NCBI GenBank assembly: GCA_900095095.1
Contig: FMBT01000311.1
Location: 434,001 to 498,000, forward strand
Direction: 5' to 3'
Length of the DNA: 64,000 nucleotides
From: Fragilariopsis cylindrus CCMP1102
Taxonomy: Eukaryota > Bacillariophyta > Bacillariophyceae > Bacillariales > Bacillariaceae
Made by a program: the position numbers and the translations under genes. The notes under the pieces were generated by a model. That model worked only from the letters and a program-made list of their open reading frames with translations. It did not search any database and was not told where the DNA came from. Shown here in pieces: positions 41,832 to 51,696 of this stretch (within the stretch, counting starts at the first letter, position 1; each line of letters begins with the position of its first letter).

Positions 41832-43898
41832 ATGGCTTCCGTCATTAGTACAATTATGAAAGGGCGAGCGGTTTTGGTCCCCATGACCCTCGGACAAAGT
41901 ACTATGATTCTTCGTCGTTCGACACAGCATCATCGCTTCCAGGAACAAATGCAGTTGCGTATGCTAGTAGGTCCAAATCGACAGCATGCAATTATGACGA
42001 ATCGGTACTTTTCCTCAGTGGCAACTACAGCTAATAGTGCAGACAGTGATCGATATACCGACTACAAGAACGTCCTTGCGGCGATCCTGTTACTGGGAGC
42101 GACAGCTAGCACCGCCGTTTTAAACAACAATAGCAACAACAAGACGACCTGCGAATCTGCCGGCTCCATTGTCGATATAGATGAAATACCCGAATACACC
42201 GCAGAAGAAGTAGCAAAAAATAATGGAAAAGATGGCAAACCGGTTTGGATGACCTATTCGGGGACGGTATATAATGTAACGTCATTCGTTCGAAATCATC
42301 CCGGCGGCATGGAACGTATATTATTAGCAGCAGGAGGTCCGGTCGAAGCACATTGGCATTTATATAGACAACACTTTTCATCTGATCTACCAATGACATT
42401 ATTAGAACCGTTAGCTGTCGGTACTTTGCGTGAAATCGATCAAGATGCGGTCGATGATATGATGGAACAAATGATGGAAAATGAAAAGGATCCCTATGAA
42501 GATGAACCTGAACGTCTTGGTGTACCCGTAGGTCCCAAAGCAAGAAGTAAAACTGTTCTTAAAGTTCATTCCGATGCTCCCATGAACGCAGAAGTACCAG
42601 AACACATATTGACACGTAGTTATTTAACACCAAACCATCTATATTATATGCGTCATCATCATCCGGTTCCTTTGTTGTCGAAAGAACAAATCGAAAATTA
42701 TAGACTTGAAATTGATTTGTCCGAATACGGCAAGGGAAAGTCACGTATATCTCTCAAAGATTTGAAATCGATGCCTAAGGTGGAAGTTACTATGACGATG
42801 CAGTGCAGTGGTAATAGAAGAAGTGGCTTTAATGTATTTGAAAAAACCTCCGGAACTACGTGGGGACAAGGAGCTATCAGTACTGCTAAGTGGGGTGGAG
42901 TACGACTGAAGGATTTACTAAAGAATGCTGGAATGGGTGATCCCATCGAAGCACAAGATAAGGGTGAGATCGAACATGTCCGTTTTCAATCAATTGATGG
43001 AATGTCTGTCTCAATAGGGATTGAAAAAGCAACGAATCCCTATGGAGATGTAATGATCTGCTATGAGATGAACGATGAAGAACTCCCTCGTGATCATGGC
43101 TTTCCCCTACGAGTTATCGTACCAGGATATGCCGCAGTTCGCAGTACTAAATGGCTCAACAAAATCTCGATTTCAAAAGAAGAAGCTGAAGGTAAACAAA
43201 AAATCTCCTGTTTTTATCTCTCATCTGAGCCCCCGTCGTATCATGATAATTCTGATCTTTTTTTTCTCCTGTTCTTCTCTCTCTCTCACTCACTCTCTCT
43301 CTCTCGTCATTCAACACAAACCAACTATTTGCTCTTCTCGTCACAACGCTACGTAATCCTTGTCTTCTTTTTCATCCAAGGACCATTTCAACGTGGTCTA
43401 AATTATAAGATCCTCCCTCCGAGCGTTAAAGACGCGAACGATGTGAATATCGACGAAATGCCATCGTGTAACGAGTTGAGTGTTTCATCTGGTATCACGA
43501 AAGTAAAACCATTAGGAAGTCACAGTGACGATGTACCACCGGGAGATATAGTCATTATGAAGGTGTCTGGGTGGGCTTTCGCAGGTGGAGGTAGAAATAT
43601 TGTTAGAGTGGATGTGACGGGAGATCTCGACAAGCACAATTGGACAAGTGCAAACTTGAAGGAAGGCAACGACCAAAGGTATGGACGTGGATGGGCTTGG
43701 ACCTTTTGGGAAGCAGAAGTTCCAGCGAGAGTACAAAGCGATGGATGTGTCCATCTTTATTGTAAAGGCGTCGATATGGCATTTAATAGTCAACCTGAAA
43801 CTGCTGTCAATCAATGGAACGTCCGAGGTTTGATGAACAATAGCTGGTACCATAAAACTAGCATGATAAATGTGGTACGAAAAGATTCAAATAGATGA
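41832..43898 (+). CDS. SUOX: Sulfite oxidase, mitochondrial
   Basis: Two exons: 41832-43191 and 43381-43898, intron 43192-43380 (GTAAAC...ATCCAAG, phase 1), 625 residues. A mitochondrial-type presequence and a hydrophobic stretch (NVLAAILLLGATASTAVL) precede a cytochrome b5 domain (TAEEVAKNN, VTSFVRNHPGGMERIL with axial His). Then the molybdopterin domain: VTMTMQCSGNRRSGFNVFEK with the Mo-ligand Cys in CSGNRR, WGGVRLKDLLK, HGFPLRVIVPGYAAVRSTKW, and after the intron the dimerisation domain (VSGWAFAGGGRNIVRVDVT, RYGRGWAWTFWEAEVPA, NSQPETAVNQWNVRGLMNNS). It oxidises sulfite to sulfate and passes electrons to cytochrome c in the intermembrane space. The intron is 189 bp, a multiple of three, and stop-free. 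Confidence 0.95.
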   Translation: MASVISTIMKGRAVLVPMTLGQSTMILRRSTQHHRFQEQMQLRMLVGPNRQHAIMTNRYFSSVATTANSADSDRYTDYKNVLAAILLLGATASTAVLNNNSNNKTTCESAGSIVDIDEIPEYTAEEVAKNNGKDGKPVWMTYSGTVYNVTSFVRNHPGGMERILLAAGGPVEAHWHLYRQHFSSDLPMTLLEPLAVGTLREIDQDAVDDMMEQMMENEKDPYEDEPERLGVPVGPKARSKTVLKVHSDAPMNAEVPEHILTRSYLTPNHLYYMRHHHPVPLLSKEQIENYRLEIDLSEYGKGKSRISLKDLKSMPKVEVTMTMQCSGNRRSGFNVFEKTSGTTWGQGAISTAKWGGVRLKDLLKNAGMGDPIEAQDKGEIEHVRFQSIDGMSVSIGIEKATNPYGDVMICYEMNDEELPRDHGFPLRVIVPGYAAVRSTKWLNKISISKEEAEGKQKISCFYLSSEPPSYHDNSDLFFLLFFSLSHSLSLSRHSTQTNYLLFSSQRYVILVFFFIQGPFQRGLNYKILPPSVKDANDVNIDEMPSCNELSVSSGITKVKPLGSHSDDVPPGDIVIMKVSGWAFAGGGRNIVRVDVTGDLDKHNWTSANLKEGNDQRYGRGWAWTFWEAEVPARVQSDGCVHLYCKGVDMAFNSQPETAVNQWNVRGLMNNSWYHKTSMINVVRKDSNR

Positions 43899-44208
43899 AG
43901 AAGAAAGGAATAAATCCAGCCTATAATTAGCTACTATGTACTTGTTATTATTATTTCAAAATGAATGAACAGTAGACTATATATACCCCGTTTTGTTTCT
44001 ACAGTCCAACTCAGAATTTATGTATTCTTAAATGAAGTCTATGAGCAAGTCGAAATGTTGATATAACTAATATAACATAAACAAAAAAAACGAAAACATT
44101 GCCACCAGATAGGAGATACATTATTTTCGAAACTACGAGGAAAAGTATCAAGGAAAAACAGCGACGCACAATACGTGTCTAGTAATAGAATAGTCTGCTG
44201 ATGCAAAC
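43899..44208. other. Intergenic between convergent genes
   Basis: AT-rich 3' flanks; nothing recognised. Confidence 0.4.
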
Positions 44209-46135
44209 CTATTTTTTCTTTTTTCCAAAACCAAAAACACCCCTTTTCTTTTTCTTTGTTTCTTCCACAAGGGATTCTTCTTCATCCGATGATTCGTCAT
44301 AATCATCATCATCCTCATCCTCATCCTCATCCTCATCGTCAGATTCCACGATTTCTTGCTTCTTCACATTTTTCTTTGTTTTCTTACTTCGCAATCCCAA
44401 TACTCCTGTTTTCTTTTTCTTCTTTTGCTTCTCCTCCTCTTTGTACGAATCCTCTCCCTCTTCAATCGATGGCTCGTCGTCGTCGTCACTTTGTTTCTTT
44501 TTCTTCTCCTCTTTACCTCGTAATCTAAGCGGCCCTTTCTTTTTGCCGTTGTTCTTCTTTGGTGCTTTCTTGTTAGATTTTAGTTCTTCTGACTCGCCGT
44601 ATTCTTCGTCACTGTCTTCATCATGTCTGTCGTCGTCGTCCTCCTCCTCCTCCACGACTTCTTTTTTCTTCTTCCTTTTTGGTTTTATGTTGTCTTTCTT
44701 ATTTTTCTCGCTACTATCCTTTTCGCTACTATCTTTTTTCTTCTTCTTTTTCTTTCTAGTAGCTGCAGCGACACCACCAGCGATGGTGGCTGCACCAGCA
44801 GCAGCCGCTACCGAAGCTATCATAGCACGACCAGGACGAAATCCTTCCACATGATAAACTTCATCGTCACCTGCTTCACACATATAAGGTAGTTCTAATG
44901 CGCAACTTTTACTACCACGTGGAGGAGGATGCAAGGTATCAATGACAGCAATACACTCTACACCGGCAGGAATCTTCGTTACGAACGACGAATACAATTC
45001 ATCGTCGACGATTGGCCCTACTCCACTTTCGCGATAATCACTAGTTGCTAACAGGTCGTGTAAAATCCCATCTTCATCGTATTCGTCGTATTCATCGATT
45101 AAGCGTCCTCCATGTCCTGTCCAGTTTATTTTGTACAGCAGTTATGCGTAAATACGTTAGAGTTGGTCCTTACCTAATAAAACAAGAGATCGTATCATCT
45201 GCAGAAAGGACACATAAACAAAAACCATAAACAACTCCATAATTTCGAAACATCAAGAAACGCGATAAAAACAACAACAACAACAACAACAACATCAACA
45301 ACATCAACAACATCAACAACAAAAATTGGAATCACGTCCAAATCGACTTTTAGTGATAGTAAAAACACTGAGGATCCGTTATTACCAACGCATTTACACG
45401 CCACTCACCTGAGAATTGAAGAAAAATCGAATCACCTGGTTCACTAATTTCACACAACCGTACCAAAGAATCAAGAATAAGTTTTTTAGTTGGTAGGTGA
45501 TGCCGTCCATCATCGTCTAATATAACGAGGATGTTTTGTTTTTGAAATCCATGTTCGTGCATCAAAAATTCACGCATCTTTCGTACATCATCATGGCAAG
45601 ATAACAACCGAACATCTTCCTCGTCTTCTTCTTCATAATGGATACCAATTAACAGTGCACGTTTTACGCCATCATTATTTGTACTACTTGCCGCTATTCG
45701 TACAGGTTCATTCCGTACATCAATAGGCCGACTCGTTGACAATGTTGGGACGTAGGATCGTAAGCCACGTTCTTCTCTGATATTTTCTTCCATCGTTTCA
45801 AGACAATCAGCCCAGGTCATCATCGTCGAAGAAGAAAAAGATGAAGATTCTTCCTCATTCTTTTTCTTCTTTTTCTTCTTCTTCTTTGTGGCTGTTGTTG
45901 CTTCTTCCGACTGCTGTCGTTGTTGCTCTTTTTTTAATGTATTCAACAACGCGTACGCACAAACTCCACCACCAGATTTCTCTCCTCCTCCTATGAAATG
46001 ATCCGGCAATTCATATTCTTTCACATCCGATATGATAGGATTCATTTCCTCGTCATCTTCTTCGTTGGTAAGTGCGAACACATACACCATACCAGGAATT
46101 TCCTCTTCGACTTTATCATCATAATGAGTTGCCAT
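44209..46135 (-). CDS. Metacaspase homologue without catalytic Cys (pseudo-peptidase)
   Basis: Minus strand, exons 46135-45409 and 45116-44209, intron 45117-45408 (GTGAGT...GGACAG, phase 1), 544 residues. Clan CD caspase fold: KRALLIGIHYEEEDEEDVRL, LSCHDDVRKMREFLMHEHGF, LPTKKLILDSLVRLC, EPGDSIFLQFSGHGG with the catalytic His244 at the splice, and GPIVDDELYSSFVTKIPAGV. Where metacaspases read DSCHSGT (nucleophile Cys), this protein reads DTLHPPPRG, with Leu304 in the nucleophile position, so peptidase activity is not expected. A short Ala/Gly hydrophobic stretch (~370-385) and a long Lys/Glu/Asp-rich tail with KKKKG blocks follow. The N-terminus also carries a poly-Lys/Ser linker. May act as a regulator of active metacaspases (inference). 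Intron contains a (CAA)n run. Confidence 0.85.
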
Positions 46136-46574
46136 GATTATGCGAGAGTTGCTTTTGCTTTTTTGCTATTCTATTGTGCCATTAATCTGTAGTTTATATC
46201 TTCTTCTTCTTCTTCTTGGAGTCTATTTTGCCTACGTTGGCGAATATAGTTTGTTGTATTGTGTTGTACTGTAGTGTCTGTTCTTGAATTCGGCTACTGT
46301 AATATTGAAGATATTGAATATGATGATGAGGCACAGTCTTTATTAAAATGACAGCATGATACTGTGACTATAACCACGACTGAAAAAATTGCGCGAAAAA
46401 AAGCAGTGCTACTACTTGCTGCATACTGTACCGTAACTACGTAAGCTATCAAAATACTGTAGACAACTCGCTATTGACGACTATATTGATGTACTCCTAA
46501 TACTAGTAGTAGTAGATGCTATCTTTTAATATAATTCAAAAAGTTGAAGTGGAAATATTTTTATTATTTACTGG
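46136..46574. other. Intergenic
   Basis: Leader of the metacaspase homologue on the minus strand with (CTT)n near 46200; 3' flank of the next gene. No gene is seen. Confidence 0.4.
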
Positions 46575-47651
46575 TTATTGATTTTTTTTGTTATGAATCA
46601 TACAACTACTATTATACTTGTACGATGAAAGGAAAGCAGATAAGTTCTCAAATGAGCACAACCAAAGATGACATATTCCATCGGCAACATTAAAGGTAAA
46701 GGAGGAAGATTCTTGACTATTATTAGATCGTTTGGATCTTTCCCTGCAGGCGTTACAACAACAGGTAATACTACCATCTTTTGAAACATTTATGAATTTA
46801 TTCATAGACTCGGTATCGTCATCGTTGACTTCATTATTATCATTAATATTGTTATTATTTAAAGGTATCCTTGATAAAGCAAAAAAAGACATTACTATCA
46901 ACAAGGCAAGTACTGTAAAAGATGTAAATAATGCCTTCTGTTTGTGTAGTAATATCATCGATAAACAAAGTGGTAGTATATGTGAACCTAGATCTGAATA
47001 TGCAAAAAGATGATCTTGAAATTTGTCTCCAGGGATACCACGTAGATTATTCAAAGCTCCCGTCAATACCGAACTGAGTCTTTCGTAGGAATAATTCATT
47101 CGTAATGCTCTCACGTGTATGATCATGTGATAGATATATATGATTGTTAACACTGAACATAATAGGATTGTGTTATTATAGTTGGCATTGGTATTGGTAT
47201 TGATATTGGTATTGATATTGCTGTTAATATCTTCTTCTTGTCGTTGAAATGATATTATTATTGTAGTTGTAGTTATTTGTATCCACCAAATCAATTGAAG
47301 AATCCGTGTTATGACATCAAACCCAACACCGACAAGAATTGAAAGTACGTATGTATCGTTTAATGCACCAAGAACCACAGCACTATGACTTGCAACATTC
47401 AAAAATGAAGTTGACATAATAAAACTATTGAAAAGTATTGATGATGATGATGATTCCAACGACATAATCCCAGTAGATCGAAGTGATGTACCGTACAAAC
47501 TGTTGTCGAATAAGTATTTTATACTTGTCACGTATACGACTAGAATCAATGTTCCGCTTATTGAAATTCTAGGAAAGCTCATGATAATATTTTCTACTTT
47601 TAGTTGTTTTTTGTGATCTTCGTTTCTGATGTGATGAAATGATGGGATCAT
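46575..47651 (-). CDS. Polytopic membrane protein, unknown
   Basis: 358 residues, ATG at 47651 (alternative ATG at residue 24, before SFPRISISGTLILVVYV). About six hydrophobic segments: residues ~32-50, ~86-106, ~112-140, ~165-185, ~230-245 and ~250-270. An (N/T)n-rich loop (SNINTNINTNTNANYNN) is encoded by a simple repeat. The C-terminal, presumably cytosolic, part has a Cys cluster (ITCCCNACRERSKRS). I do not recognise the family. The absence of nonsense codons over a long hydrophobic frame supports a real gene. Confidence 0.6.
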   Translation of the reverse strand: MIPSFHHIRNEDHKKQLKVENIIMSFPRISISGTLILVVYVTSIKYLFDNSLYGTSLRSTGIMSLESSSSSILFNSFIMSTSFLNVASHSAVVLGALNDTYVLSILVGVGFDVITRILQLIWWIQITTTTIIISFQRQEEDINSNINTNINTNTNANYNNTILLCSVLTIIYIYHMIIHVRALRMNYSYERLSSVLTGALNNLRGIPGDKFQDHLFAYSDLGSHILPLCLSMILLHKQKALFTSFTVLALLIVMSFFALSRIPLNNNNINDNNEVNDDDTESMNKFINVSKDGSITCCCNACRERSKRSNNSQESSSFTFNVADGICHLWLCSFENLSAFLSSYKYNSSCMIHNKKNQ

Positions 47652-48683
47652 TATTTTTTGTGATGTGAATGAGATTGGTTGATTCTTGATGTTTAGGTTT
47701 CTTCATTCGATTATTATTCAATTTTAAGATACAATTATTTCGATTACCGTATTTAATAATTGTACCGTAGTCATCTAAGTAGTGTGAGAATAGCGACGTG
47801 ACCTAAAAATAAATAACCGCGTATTGTTTTTGCGCACACAAAATGCTTTGCGAAGTGACCTAAAAATAAACAACCGTATTTAGATCTGTAGTGAGGAGGA
47901 AACTCGTTGTTTTGTATTAGGATGCTGATAGTCTTAGTACTGGTATCACTAGCAGGACCTAGTAGTACTAGTAGTGGACTACGAATCTCCTAAGTAGAAA
48001 GCACTCTTGCATGAATTTCCAGCGGTAGTATTATTTAGTATGATCTCATTCTATTCTCACTCAGATACAGCATGAGAATGTCACACCAAGGATGAGTTCT
48101 TATTTTCATACTTGTTTGCAGTACGTGTAGAAGATTCTTCATTGTTTTTCTAGTAGTCAGCAGCTTGTTCTTGATGGGGGTGGTGGTGGTGTTGCTCGTC
48201 CTGCTCTTCTGGTGATATGATGAATAGTGTATCATACAACACTAACTTTCAAGCACATAATGTATGTATTGCTAGTGTAATTAAATATGAAGTTAAACAA
48301 ACACAACTGTTTATGTAGATTTTTTCTGTGAAGAAGGGTAGGAGGCGGATCTAGAGAGAGAGAGAGAGAGTGGCATGCGGATATTGCATCATCAGTTCCA
48401 AACGTACTAAACGTGTAGTCATACTAGTAGGACTAGTTTTTATTTATGAACAAGTAATACGAGTACGTGTAGTAGTTTTTTTGGAAACCATTATTTTTTG
48501 TTGTTAATTTTTGCGCGCCTGAGTTGGACGGTTTGATGACAACAACGACCGATGAATACGATTTATTTCAACCAAAATTAGACGGACTACAATGTACGTA
48601 TATTTCTACTTTTTCAGTACGTGTACTGCGAATAAGAGTGATCCTCGTGGCGCAGTTTTGAAGTACATCAGGAACAAAATCAA
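47652..48683. repeat. Intergenic with dispersed and tandem repeats
   Basis: 47718-47784 is a copy of a sequence found again at 52530-52679 (TTTTAAGATACAATTATTTC ... ATAATTGTACCGTAGTC). Directly after it, a ~32-bp word (GTGACCTAAAAATAAA(T/C)AACCG) occurs twice, at 47793-47827 and 47850-47880. A (GA)n run lies at 48353-48370. No gene is seen. Confidence 0.6.
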
Positions 48684-49661
48684 TCAAATGATCTCAGCAT
48701 CTTCTAACCTCTCGCCACTTTCTTTCTCTGGGTCACTGCGAAGAAATCTTACGAACAAAAGGACTGCAAAAGCGCAGAGTGTACTACCAACTACCAATGC
48801 GGCTATCGCGCCATCTGACAAAGACCGTTTTCTCTCACTCTTGACTGGATCTTGCTTGGGCACATTTTCATTCGTAACAGGAGGCTCTTGGCTGGTTTCA
48901 TTTGGAGAATCCGTAACGAGAGACTCTTGCGTGCTTTCATTTGGAGAATCAGTAATGGGGGGTTCGTCCTCTTTACTAGTGAGAGATTCGTCATATGGGC
49001 ACAGTCTACAATCTAGTAAAGCATGGTCAATTACATTCCTGGCGGTGCCGAATGATTGAACAAGGGGATTGCAATCATCCAAAGAAACCGCACATTGCGA
49101 CAACATAGGATTTATCTCTGGACCATCGATACAGACTCCGACGTTCACGTCATGGCACTTGCAACCACCATATCTTTTCGTTTTGACAACATTTGCAGAA
49201 ATCCATGCCTCCTGTTGTGTACAATCGCTCGGGGTGAGGACGCACGTCACAACACCAGTCGTGCCATCAACACAAGCTCCATATTGAGTGGGGACAAAAT
49301 TCTCATTATTTGACGTTGTTCCTTCTGCGTCACACCCTGTATTAGAAAGGTCCTCTCGATTGAATTCATCCGGATCATCGCACGAATCTTTTGTGATGGC
49401 ACACTGACCTGTATTTTTGCAAATTCCCAGGGGCAAGTTATCGGTGTTGCATTCCAAGACGCCAAGGTTTTTCAATTCGTTGGCATTTCTGAATCGAATT
49501 CCCTGGTCACATTCCTCATCTACAGCAGCGCAATATAAAAGCTGGTCTTTTGACATGTCATAGCATCCTCCAACCGATACGGCTCTTTTTTGTACTGTCA
49601 ATTGTGCATGGACGGTGACACAGTGCAGAAATGCAAACGCGATGGAAAGATGCGGCACCAT
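48684..49661 (-). CDS. Cys-rich type I membrane protein
   Basis: 325 residues, ATG at 49661. Signal peptide MVPHLSIAFAFLHCVTVHAQ; an ectodomain with about 18 Cys in spaced pairs (GGCYDMSKDQLLYCAAVDEEC, GICKNTGQCAITKDSCDD, YGGCKCHDVNVGVCIDG) suggesting disulfide-rich repeats; a Ser/Pro/Glu/Thr stalk built on a repeated ITDSPNESTQE/VTDSPNETSQE unit; one transmembrane helix (AIAALVVGSTLCAFAVLLFV); and a short acidic cytoplasmic tail. Surface receptor, adhesin or wall protein are all possible; no family recognised. Its stalk repeat resembles that of the protein at 6513. Confidence 0.8.
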   Translation of the reverse strand: MVPHLSIAFAFLHCVTVHAQLTVQKRAVSVGGCYDMSKDQLLYCAAVDEECDQGIRFRNANELKNLGVLECNTDNLPLGICKNTGQCAITKDSCDDPDEFNREDLSNTGCDAEGTTSNNENFVPTQYGACVDGTTGVVTCVLTPSDCTQQEAWISANVVKTKRYGGCKCHDVNVGVCIDGPEINPMLSQCAVSLDDCNPLVQSFGTARNVIDHALLDCRLCPYDESLTSKEDEPPITDSPNESTQESLVTDSPNETSQEPPVTNENVPKQDPVKSERKRSLSDGAIAALVVGSTLCAFAVLLFVRFLRSDPEKESGERLEDAEII

Positions 49662-50334
49662 CTTATGACATGACGTATTATCTTTTGATATGGTCGAAAC
49701 CTTTTGAAAAAGTGAATTTACGAAGAAGCGAAGGGCGACGTCTGTACTCGTGGTTCAGCGCAACATTGAATCAATATATTAGTCGATTGATGACAGAATT
49801 TGAGAAATTCAAAAATAATTGTATTTTTGAACAAATGTATGACAAATGCACGCCATTTTATCGATGTTAGTTTAAAATATACAAGTTGAAAATGTGTAGC
49901 GCATGCTCAAAGCGGGAAGACACAATACGGGTTCTGGTTAGATTGTATGCGAATGAAGATTCGACAAAATATTATGCATCAAGCATAAATGGTGATTATT
50001 GCCTCCATCACGAATGCGAATAAAAATAAATCAATTACGATTTGACATGTGTTTTGGGACTGAGATTCAATGAATCATCTTTGCATGGCTTAAGTGTTAG
50101 ATCTCATGTTAAATGTAGCACATTGAACTAATTCGCGTGCTGTCGGACATGTCGGACATGATGTTTGCCAAAGAAGATCCCAAACACCATATCTTTGCAC
50201 TACAAGTACAAGTATTGTAAGAAAATAAATTCAACATCCATCGAAATGCTAGTCTAAACTTTTCAAGACGTTCACATAAATTTTCTTACTCTCAAAATTA
50301 TAGTACGTACTGACAGAATTTAGACATCAACAAG
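49662..50334. other. Divergent promoter region
   Basis: Between two surface-protein genes read in opposite directions (48684- and 50335+). AT-rich, no gene seen. The shared spacer could coordinate them (inference). Confidence 0.4.
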
Positions 50335-51696
50335 ATGAGGCTCATTTCCACTATTCTCATGATCCAGTTCTGGGCTGGTATCGATTTGGTACAGAGCGCA
50401 GAATGCAATGTTGATGCACATCATCCTGAAAATGGAGGATACTTCATCGAAGGTATCAATGGTTTCGGTACGGAAGTAGATCCTAATGCAAAGCGGAAAA
50501 TAACAAATAGTACTTGGGCGACTGGAATGTAAGTTCACGCGTAAGAATGCTTGTATTACAAAACGCACGTCCCTAGAAAATGATGCCCTTTTTTGTCTAA
50601 TGAACAAAAATTTCTTTTCAGTGAATATAAAGATGGATCCGTTAAGTACTGTACAGGACAGTTTTGCTCTGAAACTTGCAGAAATGATGGATGCGCAGAA
50701 ACTATTGCAGGTCATACGTGCTCTATGATCCGCTTCTGTTACGAAGCTGATAGTGGGTCCGATGTCTGGCTTATGCCCGATGAAAAGGCATTGCAGCAAT
50801 GTGATTTTTCTAGTGCAACTCAGATCTGTGATACAGGTGGAGGTTCAGGTGAAGACTGCTGCAACTACAAGGTAGAGCTTGACCATGACCTAAAAGCGTA
50901 TCTTTTTGCTAGCAAGGAAGGCTGTGGTGAAGGTCAGAGGGCTGTAGTGGCAGTCGATGATTACAATAATGTTGGTGATGCCTGCTTTGGTATGGGACAA
51001 ACCAGTGCAAGGATCAAGAAGTGCACTTGTAACTACGAAGATGAAGAGATGTCGACACTCAGCGAACCATGCCATTCTAATTTTGTAGCAGGCTGTAATT
51101 TACATTCCCCTGATCTAGGTGATGATACTAGTTGCTGCGACGATGCAACATGTGTCGGAAAGCATCAGGACGTCACTCATTCTATTGGTCAGGCTTTAGA
51201 AATAGAGCGCAAGGTATTGTGCAATGATGACATCCCTGGAAGATGCCTCAATGAAGGAATTTATGACTGTTGCGCCTCTCAATGCTCAGGATGTGGAGCT
51301 GATGTTACTCCGTTTACTGAATGGTCTATATGTGTCTCTGGGAATGCTACTGCTGGCACGGGTAATTGTGGATATGGTGGACACGGTGGAGCTTATTCTC
51401 AATTTGAGTGTGATTTTACCAAATGCACAGAAGACCATAAGTGGCATATGGCAGGTGAACCGTACAACAACTGGATGAAGCTTATGGACCCTGACAATTT
51501 AGTTGTGCCTACTGTCGTAGTTGTGCCTACTGTCGACGATGTAACTCTAACCGAGGCACCCAAGAAAACGACTCCACCCACCAAGCCTCCCGCACCAACT
51601 CCTACGGTCGAGGAAGAAGCAAGTTCCGCATCTGTAAATATGATGCATGGTTTGACAGTTGCCATTTCTTTTGGAATGTTGGTTTCTCTTGCGTAA
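50335..51696 (+). CDS. Secreted Cys-rich protein, possible GPI anchor
   Basis: Two exons: 50335-50528 and 50622-51696, intron 50529-50621 (GTAAGT...CTTTTCAG, phase 2), 422 residues. Signal peptide MRLISTILMIQFWAGIDLVQS, then a long ectodomain with about 30 Cys (KYCTGQFCSETCRNDGCAE, GGSGEDCCNYKVELDH, DDTSCCDDATCVGKHQ, GIYDCCASQCSGCGAD), a Thr/Pro stalk with repeated VVVPTV and PPTKPPAPTPTVEEE, and a hydrophobic C-terminus (MMHGLTVAISFGMLVSLA) typical of GPI signals. A repeated CC-x-D pattern suggests two related subdomains. Family not recognised; probably a cell-surface or frustule-associated protein. Confidence 0.82.

Noticed and set aside
44441-44854. 137-codon Ser/Phe-rich frame on the plus strand
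   Set aside because: Antisense of the Lys/Glu-rich metacaspase-homologue tail.
45270-45320. (CAA)n array as a regulatory or CRISPR-like repeat
   Set aside because: Simple trinucleotide satellite inside an intron.
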